64,000 nt of DNA from Xestospongia muta. Its lineage: Eukaryota > Porifera > Demospongiae > Haplosclerida > Petrosiidae. The notes under the pieces were generated by a model. It searched no databases. It worked only from the letters and a program-made list of their open reading frames with translations, and had not been told where the DNA came from. Made by a program: the position numbers and the translations under genes. Positions 51,143 to 61,400 of this stretch are shown here, piece after piece; the first letter of the stretch is position 1, and each line of letters opens with the position of its first letter. Location: assembly GCA_963693285.1 (NCBI GenBank), contig OY848924.1, forward strand, positions 5,101,214-5,165,213, written 5' to 3'.

Positions 51143-54100
51143 TCTTGTTAGTATATTTAAGATAGGGTGATTGTTAATTTGTAAACCTGTTTTAGTTTTT
51201 AAAAAGTTCGAAAACGTTTATTTTAGAGTTTTAACCTATTTAGACTACTTTATTAGTACATTTAAGGTAAACAAACTTACTAAACTCTTTAGATTAGCTT
51301 TAAAGCAGTTTTCTTTGTTTATTTCTAAAGTTTTTTAACTTTCTAAAAGCTCTAAAAAGTTTATTTTAGAGTTTAACCTATTTAGTAACTTTATTAGTAT
51401 ATTTAAGTCAGATAAACTTGCTAAACTCTTAAATCAGCTTATTTAACCAGTTTTCACAATTATTTTCTAATCTTTTTTAACTTACAAAAACTCTAAACAG
51501 TTTATTTAAGGTTTTTAACCTATTTAGACTACTTTATTAGTATATTTAAAACAGATAAATTTGCTAAATTCTTTAGATCAGCTTATTTAACCATTTTTCA
51601 TACTTAATTTTTAACATTTTTTAATTTTTAAAAAGCTCGAAAAAATTTATTTTAGAGTTTTAACCTATTTATATTACATTATTAGTATATTTAAGACAGA
51701 TAAACTTACTAAACTTTTTCGATCAGCTTACTTATCCTGTTTTGAAAGTTAATTTCTAATCTTTTTTAACTTTCAAAAACTCTAAACAGTTTATATAACA
51801 GTTTTAATCTATTTAGACTACTTTATTAGTTTATTTAAGTCAGACAAACTTGCTAAACTCTTTAGATCAGCTTACTTAACCAGTTTCAAACTTAATTTCA
51901 AATTTTTTTAACTTTCAAAAAGTTCTAAATAGTTTATTTTCGTATATTCAAGACAGATAAACTTACTAAACGTTTTATATCAGCATATTTAACCATTTTT
52001 ATAATTAATTTCTAATCTTTTTTAACTTCAAAAAGCTCTAAACTCTTTATTTTAGAGTTTTAACTTATTCAGACTATTTTTTTAGTATATTTAAGACAGA
52101 AAAACTTAGTAACCTCTTTAGATCAGCTTATTTAACCAGTTTTCACAATAAATTTCAAAACTTTTTTAACTTTGAAAAACCTTTAAATAGTTTATTTTAG
52201 AATTTTGACCTATTTAGACTACTTTATTAGTATATTTAAGAGAGATAAACTCACTAAACTCGTTAGATCAGCATATTTAACCAGTTTTTGCAATGAATTT
52301 CTAAACTTTTTTAACTTTCAAAAAACTCTAAACAGTTTATTTTAGAGTTTTAACCTATTTAGACTACTTTATTAGTATATGTAAGACAGATAAACTTACT
52401 AAACTCTTTAGATCAGCTTATTTAACCAGTTTTCAAAGTCAATTTTTAATATTTTTTAAAATTCAAAAAACTCTAAACAGTTTATTTTAGAGTTTTAACC
52501 TATTTAGACTACTTTATTAGTATATTTAAGACAGATAACCTTGCCAAACTCTTTAGATTAGAATATTTAACTAGTTTTTATAATTAATTTCTAATCTTTT
52601 TTAACTTTAAAAAGGTCTAAGCAGTTTATTTGAGAGTTAACCTATTTAGACTCCTTTATTAGTATATTTAAGAAAGATTCATTGGAAATTGTAAACCTTT
52701 TTTAGTTTTTAAAAAGCTCGAAAAAGTCTATTTTAGAGTTTTAACCCATTTAGAGTACTTTCTTAGTATATTTGAGGAAATAAACTCACTAAACTCTTTA
52801 GATTAGCTTTTTAAAGCAGTTTTGTTTGTTCTTTTCTTAAGTTTTTTCACTTTCAAAAAGCTCTAAAAAGTTTATTTTAGAGTTTTAACCTATTTAGATA
52901 ACTTTATTAGTATATTTAAGAGAGATAAACTTACTAAACTCAAAAATCAGCTTATTTAACCAGTTTTCACAATTAATTTTTAATCTTTTTTTAACTTTCA
53001 AAAACTCTAAACAGTTTATTTTAGAGTTTTAACCTATTTAGACTACTTTATTAGTATATTTAAGACAAACAAACTTACTAAACTCTTTAGATCAGCTTAT
53101 TTAACCAGTTTTCATAGTTAATTTCTAAACTTTTTTAACTTTAAAAAGCTCTAAATAGTTTATTTTAGAATTTTAACCTATTTAGAGTAATTTATAAGTA
53201 TATTTAAGACAGATAAACTTACTAAACTTTTTAGATCAGCTTATTTAACCAGTTTTCACAATTAATTTTTAATCTTTTTTAACTTTCAAAAAGCTCTAAA
53301 CACTTTATTTTAGAGTTTTAATCTATTTAGACTACTTTATTAGTATATTTAAGGTAAAGAATCATACTAAACTCTTTAGATTAGCTTTTTAAAGCTGTTT
53401 TCTTTGTTTATTTCTAAAGGTTTTTAACTTTTGAAAAGCTCTAAAAAGTTTATTTTAGAGTTTTAACCTATTTAGATAACTTTATTAGTATATTTAAGAC
53501 AGAAACTTACTAAACTCTTTAGATCAGCTTATTTAATCAGTTTTCACAATTAATTTCTAATCTTTTTTATCTTTCAAAAAACTTCATTTAATGGTTTTAA
53601 CTTATTTAGACTACTTTATTAGTATATTTATTATTAGTATATTTAAAACAGATAAATTTGCTAAATTCTTTAGATAATCTTATTTAAGCATTTTTAATAT
53701 TTAATTTCTAACCCATTTTAGTTTTTAAAAAGCTCGAAATTGTTTATTTTAGAGTTTTAACCTATTTAGATTACAATATTAGTATATTTAAGGCAGATAA
53801 ACTTGCTAAACTCTTTAGATCAGCTTATTTAACCAGTTTTCACAATTAATTTCTAATCTTTTTTAACTTTCAAAAATGTCTAAACAGTTTATTTTAGAGT
53901 TTTAATATATTTAGACTACTTTATTAGTATTTTTAATACAGATTCATTGTTAATTTGTAAACCTTTTTCAAAAAGGTTTATTTTAGAATTTTAACGTGTT
54001 TAGACTACTGTATTAGTATAGTTAAGGCAGATAAACTTACTAAACTCTTTAGATTAGCTTTTTAAAGTAATTTTCATAGTTAATTTCAAAACTTTTTTAA

Positions 54101-55670
54101 CTTTTAAAAAGCTCTAAACAGTTTTAGAGTTTTAACCCATTTACATGCAGTACTTTATTAGTATATTTAAGATAGATAAACTTACTAAACTTTTTAGATC
54201 AGCTTATTTAACCAGTTTTCAAAGTTAATTTCTAATCTTTTTTAACTTTGAAAAATCTCTAAACAGTTTATTTAAGAGTTTCAACCTATTTAGATTACTT
54301 TATTAGTATTTTTAAGATAGATTAACTTGCTAAACTCTTTAGATCATATTATTTAACCAGTTTTCACAATTAATATCTAATCTTTTTTAACTTTCAAAAA
54401 GCTGTAACATTTTATTTTAGAGTTTTAACCTTTTTAGACTACTTTATTAGTATATTTAAGACAGATTCATTGTTAATTTGTAAACCTATTTTAGTTTTTA
54501 AAAAGCTTGAAAAAGTTTATTTTAGAGTTTTAACTTATTTAGAGTACTTTATTAGTCTATTTATGACAGATAAACTTAGTAAACTCTTTAGATTAGGTTA
54601 TTTAAGCAGTTTTCTTTTGTTATTTCTAAAGTTTTTTAACTTTCAAATGCTCTAAACAGTTTACTTTAGAGTTCTACTACTTTATTAGTATATTAAAGAC
54701 AGAGAAAGTTACTCAACTATTTAGATCAGCTGATTTAACCAGTTTTTCACAATTAATTTCTAATCTTTTTTGACTTTCAAAAAGCTCTCAACAGTTTATT
54801 TTAGAGTTTTAACCTATTTAGACTAATTTATTAGTAGATTTAATACAAATAAACTTAATAAACTGTTTAGATCAGCTTATTTAACCTGTTTTCATAATTA
54901 ATTTCTAATCTTTTCACTTTCAAAAAGCTCTAAACAGTTTATTTTAGAGTTTTAACCTATTTAGAGTACTTTATTAGTATATTTAAGACAGATAAACTTG
55001 CTAAACTCTTTAGATCAGATTATTTAACAAGTTTTCACAATTAATTTCTAATCTTTCTTAACTTTCAAAAAGCTCTAAACAGTTTATTTTAGAGTTTTAA
55101 CCTATTTAGATTACTTTATTAGTATATTTAAGACAGATTCATTGTTAATTTGTAAACCTTTTTTAGTTTTTAAAAAGCTCGAAAAGTTTATTTTAGAGTT
55201 TTAATCTATTTAAACTACTTTATCAGTATATTTAAGGGAGATAAACTTACGAAACTCTTTAGATCATCTTATTTAAGCAAATTACATAGTTAATTTCTAA
55301 ACTTTTTTAACTTTTGTAAAGCTCTAAACAGTTTTAGAGTTTTAACCCTTTTAGAGTACTTTATTAGTGTATGAAAGACAGATAAACTTAGCAAACTCTT
55401 AAGATTAGCTTATTTAAGCAGTTTTCTTTGTTTATTTCTAAAGCTTTTTACTTTCAAAAAGCTCTAAACAGTTTATTTTAGAGTTTTAACCTATTTAGAC
55501 TACTTTATTAGATATTAAAGACAGAGAAAGTTACTAAACTCTTTATATCATGTTATTTAAGCACTTTTCATAGTAATTTCTAAACGTTTTTACTTTTAAA
55601 AAATTGTAAAGTTTTTTTATAGTTTACCCTATTTACACTATGTTATTGGTATATTAAGACAGATAAACTT
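51143..55670 (+). repeat. Diverged plus-oriented satellite block with shortened monomers
   Basis: Orientation returns to plus at 51,143. Monomers are recognisable (TTTAACCTATTTAGACTAC, TTAGTATATTTAAGACAG) but clearly more diverged from one another than in block 1, and CAGTTTATTTTAGAG is the common form in place of CTCTTTATTTTAGAG. Shortened monomers recur near 51,165, 52,677, 53,941, 54,466 and 55,136. In these a GATTCATTGTTAATTTGTAAACC-like segment replaces the usual first 50 bp. They are usually followed by a monomer with a TTTTCTTTGTTTATTTCTAAAG variant. No gene is seen. Confidence 0.9.
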
Positions 55671-57702
55671 ACTAAACTCTTTAGATCAGCTTTTTGTAAA
55701 CTTTCTTAACTTTGAAAAGGGTCTAAACAGTCTAAAGAGTTTTAACCTATTTTAACTAAATTATCCAAAGATTTAAGAGAGATAAACTTACTAAACTCTT
55801 TAGATCAGCTTAAAAAACAGTTTTGATAGTTAATTTCTACCTTTTTTAACTTTCAAAAAGCTCTAAACAGTTTATTTTAGATTTTTAACCTTTGACTAAT
55901 TTATCTAAAGATTTAAGATGGAAAAACTTACTAAACTCTTTAGATCAGCTGAATTACACAGTTTTGTTAGTTAATTTCTAAACTATTTTAACTATCAAAA
56001 AGCTTTCAATAGTTTATTTTAGAGTTTTAACCTATTTAGACTAATTAATCCAAAGATTTAAGATGGAAAAAGTTACTGAACTCTTTAGATTAGGTTAATT
56101 AAGTAGTTTTGATAGTTATTTTCTAAACTTTTTTTAACTTTGAAAAGGGTCTAAACTGTTTATTAAAGAATTTTAACCTATTTTAACTAAATTATCCAAA
56201 GATTTAAGAGAGATAAAGATACTAAACTATTTAGATTAGTTTAATTAAGCAGTTTTGATAGTTAACTTCTAAGCTTTCTTAACTTTCAAAAACCTTAAAA
56301 AGAAAAAAAACAGTTTATTTTAGAGTTTAAACCAATTTAGACTAATTTATCTAAAGAATTAAGATAGATAAACTTACTAAACTCTTTAGATCAGGTTAAT
56401 TAAGCAGTTTTTATAGTTATTTTGTAAACTTTCTTAACTTTGAAAAGGGTCTAAACAGTCTATTAAAGAGTTTTAACCTATTTTAACTAAATTATCCAAA
56501 GATTTAAGAGAGATAAACTTACTAAACTCTTTAGATCAGCTTAAAAAACAGTTTTGATAGTTAATTTCTACCTTTTTTAACTTTCAAAAAGCTCTAAATA
56601 GTTTATTTTAGATTTTTAACCTTTGACTAATTTATCTAAAGATTTAAGATGGAAAAACTTACTAAACTCTTTAGATCAGCTGAATTACACAGTTTTGTTA
56701 GTTAATTTCTAAACTATTTTAACTTTCAAAAAGCTTTCAATAGTTTATTTTAGAGTTTTAAGCTATTTAGACTAATTAATCCAAAGATTTAAGATGGAAA
56801 AAGTTACTAAACTCTTTAGATTAGGTTAATTAAGTAGTTTTGATAGTTATTTTCTAAACGTTCTTTAACTTTGAAAAGGGTCTAAACTGTTTATTAAAGA
56901 GTTTAAAACTATTTTAACTAAATTATCCAAAGATTTAAGAGAGATAAAGGTACTAAACTCTTTAGATCAGCTTAATTAAGCAGTTTTGATAGTCTAAGCT
57001 TTCTTAACTATCAAAAAGCTCTAAACAGTATATTTTAGAGTTTTAACCTATTTAAACCAAGTTATCCAAAGATTTAAGACAGATAAACTTATTTAACTAT
57101 TTAGATCAGCTTAATTAAGCAGTTTTGATAGTTAATTCCTAAACTTTTTTAACTTTCAAAAAGCCCTAAACAGTTTATTTTAGAGTTTTAACCTATTTAG
57201 ACTATTTTATCCAAAGATTTAAGACAGACAAACTTACTAAACTCTTTAGATCGGTTTAATTAAGCAGTTTTGATAGTTAACTTCTAAACTTTTTAAACTA
57301 TGAAAAAGATGTAAACAGTCAATTTTAGATTATTAAACTATCGAAACTAATTTATCCGAAGATTTAAGAGGGATATACTTACTAAACTCTTTAGATCAGT
57401 TAAATTAAGCAGTTTTGGTAGTTATTTTCTATACTTTTTTAAATATCAAAAAACTCTAAATAATATATTTTAAAGTTTTAACTTATTTAACAAGTTATTC
57501 AAAGATTTATGACAAATAAAGTTACTAAATTCTTTAGATGAGCTTAATTAAGCAGTTTTGATTGTTAATTTCTAAACTTTCTTAACTATCAAAATGGTCT
57601 AAACAGTCAATTAACGAGATTTAACCTATATATACTAATTTATCCAAAGATTTAAGACAGATAAAGTCACTAATATCTTTTAACCAGCTTAATTAAACAT
57701 TT
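55670..57702 (+). repeat. Divergent satellite subfamily at the array edge
   Basis: Monomers of about 140-146 bp still carry the TTTAGATCAG and TTTTAACCTATTTAGACTAA segments, but the end of the unit is changed to TTATCCAAAGATTTAAGA and the middle to TTAATTAAGCAGTTTTGATAG. A five-monomer repeat is present: ATTTAAGAGA at 55,771 recurs at 56,502 (731 bp), together with the order of flanking variants. The last recognisable unit ends near 57,702 (AATTAAACATTTTTCAGTGG), where unique sequence begins. Confidence 0.88.
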
Positions 57703-58484
57703 TTCAGTGGCCGTTTTCACACATATGAATTAAGGTTAAGGACTGCTATTTGTTCTTATAAAGGCTTATGTTTTGTGAATGACTATGGTTTAAGGCCATT
57801 GTAACCATGCTAATAGTGATATATTTGTTATTTTTCTATATAAAGTCATTATAATTTGTGGTTAGGCTAATGTCGTTTCTTTCTTATACATTGGTTTTAA
57901 TGTCACGTACAATGTTACCTTTGTTGAAACTTTAGTATTTTCTCCATAGCCTATTCACTCTAGGAAATGAGGGACTAGGGAATACCCTAGACATGTTAAG
58001 CCTTCATGTTGTGTGGTTATGAGAGTTATCATTGGAAAGAATGTTTTTTTTTGTGCACTGGTTACTATGGTCACATTACCTTGTGTCAAAACTTTAGTAT
58101 CTACTGCTTAGGACATTTTAACATTACCAAATTTTGGTTTAAGGTAACATCATTGTACATTTATCATCTTGTTAGAAATATTACTAACATATTCATTAGC
58201 AATTTTCAATGATAGATAAATGTGGGTTTAAGGACTGGCATACATTAAGTAAATGCTTCATGTTTAGTCATTTACTTGCATCCCAATTTCTTATTGAAGA
58301 TGCTGGCATACTTCTTGTAGATAAGTTTCTTTATCAACAATAGGACAGTCTTTTTTCATAAAATGAAAAAATATTTAAGGGTTTACTAGTCTGAGAATTT
58401 AAAGAACTAAGACAAATATTTACAATGCTAACAGTATATACGTAAACATAAAGAAAAAGAAGACTCATGAACTCATGAGCATAG
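57703..58484. other. Unique flank between the satellite edge and the minus-strand gene
   Basis: Non-satellite AT-rich sequence. A degenerate local duplication is suggested by AAACTTTAGTAT at 57,928 and 58,089 (161 bp apart), with similar preceding text (TGTCAC...TTACC against GGTCAC...TTACC). The minus-strand gene's 3' untranslated region should lie at the right of this segment. I see no AATAAA on the minus strand there; an AATAAG variant is at 58,290-58,295. No coding region is supported. Confidence 0.4.
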
Positions 58485-61400
58485 TTAGCGTTTCTGAAAG
58501 AAAACATCTCTGGTAGCTCGTTCTTTTGCAGATCCGCGTCTTTCTGAATTAATATAGTGAGAACTAGTTGAAGTTTGGTGTTTGAAAGCAGTAAATGGAT
58601 CAATAACCTGGTATCTGGAGACAAAGGTAAATATTTAAGTTCTGTGTTTATACTTAATGCTATATCTGCATGTTACAATACTGTGTAGTAAGATCCTGCA
58701 AATATGCTTTTTCCCACAGTATAACTTTAAAAGATAAAATACATGTAACTAAACTCTGTTTCTTTGACTTTGCAGAGGTATCAGAAGTAATACTGTAGCA
58801 AACAGTGTAGTAAAGTTATGGCCAAAGTCAATCTGCAAAGTAAAACAAACAGAGTTTACTACCTGCAAAAAGAAGGAGCAGAATGTCTTCTCTGATGAAT
58901 GGCAGAAACAGGTAGGGTAAGTCCTGAATGATCTTTATAATATGACCGATAAGCTTGCACAGACTATATAGTATGTTGATAATCACAGCTTATACACACA
59001 TACACTTTATTACCTTATTGAATTCAAAGAGTTTGTTTCTCCTAGCACCAGTCAGACAAAAAGAATAAGGTATAGGTGTGGTCCATGGATTGCTCTCTTG
59101 TTTGTTAGACAAAGTGACCCTTTGAGATACAACTGATAAGTTGATGACAGACACACCCTTTTCACTTTGACTTTGTTGACATGGTTTTTGACTTATGTTA
59201 AGAATGTCATGACGTCTACAGAAATGTATTTTGTTGTTTGACTACTATCTGACATGTTTTTGTAACTATTGATAAAGTTATAATCATAGCATGCAAGCAT
59301 ATAATTAACATTGTTAAAACTTACCGTATTTGGTAGAAGTGTTTTGCTGCATTTCCATAAGTAGCTCCATAATTTGTGCGAACTGTTGGACAGAAACCAC
59401 CATACCTAAAATGTATGTGAATTATAAATAGTGAGTGGGCACCTAACACAACAAGAATATTAATAAGGTGGAGAGGTATATTAATAAGGTATATTAATAA
59501 GGTGGAGAGCCAAAGTCTGCAACAGTCAAAATTTTATGTAACTATGACTTGGAAACCACATTATTGAACTAGCAGTGCATGAGTCTCTATCATTGTAGTG
59601 TAACAATTAAATACAACATTTAGCAAGTATCTTAACTAGGTAACTAACAAGCTAAGGGCTGCATGGCTTAACTCAGTAGTAAACCATTGTGTACAAGTCT
59701 TACATCTATGCCATGGGTTCAAGATGTAATTAGCTATATCAGACATGAACCATGGGTTCCAGATGCAATCAGCATATATCAGACATAAACCTCTATATAT
59801 CAGTCTAAGGTGAAGTCAAGGACTGATATGATGGTGAACTGTCTGATGTTGCTAAGATACACTGTTATACCTACAATGATATATATGTTGTATACCATAA
59901 TGTATAGGACATCATCAGAAATCTATAATTTTTAGGGTATGAGCAAGTTATCAGCTCAATTGCAGCCACAGTTCCTTTTATAGATACTATATGAGGTTAC
60001 TGTCTATGTGCTACATGTAGGTGTCTTTGATGTATTGTAAGCTATGGCATATATATTATAGTCTGTAACAATAGTTTATATGCCATATATTCCTCACTGC
60101 AGATGTGTTATAAGACAAGTTATTGACATGATTGTGCATGATCCAAGTAATATTGATGTTGCATTCTGAGAAATAATAATAGCACATACGACATAATCAT
60201 TGGCTTACAATGACATCAGTATCTCCATCAAAATCATCACTATCAGTGGGTATAGTAATGCAATTATACATGCTCAAAATGATGCAATAGCCTCATTCAA
60301 TCACATAAGACATCTGTACTATGTGGTGAATTATGAATATTATTAACAGCTCATAGAAGCATCATGAGGTTTTGATTGTGATCAGTTTGATGGAAATGCT
60401 GATGTCCTTGTAAGCTAGAGACTATATCATATGTACCACGACTTTTAAGTTTACTACAGCAATATCAGACATTCACCTTTCAATATCAGCATATATATAT
60501 ATATATCTTAGGGAGAAATTTATAGGCCATATCTTTTGAATTGGAATGTCGGTACTATATAACAAACTTCATAGCAGGTTTATATTGGAAAACACCATAA
60601 GGCTTCTAAAAATTTGACAAACTAGATTTGTGTCAAATAATTATGATGACGAAAGTGCTAGATGTAAAGTTTGATTTTTATCAAAACAATTATTCTTGAC
60701 AAAATTAAAGAGAAGCATAGCTTGTACTTAAAATGCATGTAGAACTGTGCAGATGGAGAATGTTGTCAGAGGTTATGACATTGTAAAAGTTGATTGGGAT
60801 GCCAGTAATGGAGAGAAGTTTGATATGAAGCTCAAGCAATTCAATGAGCAAGACATATTATATGCAGTTGCTGTTCGAGTTGATGGTGAAACTGTGGGTC
60901 ACCTTCCAATAGAGGCATAAAAGATCTGCTATTACTATGTAAAAAATGGTAGTTATATTACATTTGATGGTGAATTGTTAGAGGTAAAATTTGATGCTTA
61001 CTGAAACAATAGTTATTACAGAAAAATTATTTTAACATACTGCGAACTTTATACTATATTTTTCTGAAGACTGCTTAATAATAGAGTGTAAGCATAACAT
61101 AATAAATATATTTTATAAACTGCATGACAAAAATATGATGCATAATTATTTTGACCAAGGGGTCACTTTTCAATGGGGTAAACTGGTTTAATCAGTCTCA
61201 GAAAATAATAATGATTATAACAGTCAAGTAGTTTATAAGCATTACAGAGCTTCTTAAAGGGTGATTGGGTGCTTTTAGGCTGTTTAACTCTGGCATGATG
61301 TCACATGCCTGAATATGCTTGTTGAATATAGAGGTAAATTCAGATCAAAATTGCAAAAAATTATATCTTTTAGAAATTGGACTTCCAAACTATTACATAG

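Noticed and set aside
54470..54655. 61-codon ORF inside the satellite
   Set aside because: It spans a shortened satellite monomer and its neighbour. The frame is open only because of monomer divergence, and it is absent from other monomers.
1..57702. CRISPR array or other prokaryotic repeat locus
   Set aside because: There are no conserved short repeats separated by unique spacers. The whole 145-bp unit is repeated, the flank has introns, and there are no cas-like genes.
1..57702. Telomeric, ribosomal or CENP-B-box satellite
   Set aside because: TTTAG motifs are frequent but never form a telomeric hexamer run. No rRNA-like sequence is seen, and the GC-rich CENP-B box core is absent from the consensus.
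58006..58212. 68-codon ORF on the plus strand
   Set aside because: It runs through the degenerate 161-bp duplication, is rich in Cys, Phe and Tyr as expected of AT-rich noncoding DNA, and has no recognisable domain.
58334..58624. 96-codon open frame on the minus strand
   Set aside because: It opens with TTG, not ATG, has an untypical composition and no family resemblance. It overlaps exon 5 of the CIMIP2C-like gene in a different frame, so it is a shadow.
58741..58831. Extra exon of the CIMIP2C-like gene reading IDFGHNFTTLF on the minus strand
   Set aside because: It has an acceptor-like TTTGCAG and weak resemblance to the family's central GHFPTIF segment, but it breaks the phase needed by exon 5 and lacks a good donor. 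It is kept only as a possible cassette exon.
59502..59545. VADFGSP on the minus strand, resembling the DFG segment of protein kinases
   Set aside because: Only about 12 residues before a stop, stops close upstream, no other kinase motif nearby, and it overlaps the local TATTAATAAGGT duplication.
59975..59982. TATAAAAG on the minus strand as a TATA box
   Set aside because: It lies inside intron 1 with no start site or first exon assignable downstream; such octamers are expected by chance in AT-rich DNA.
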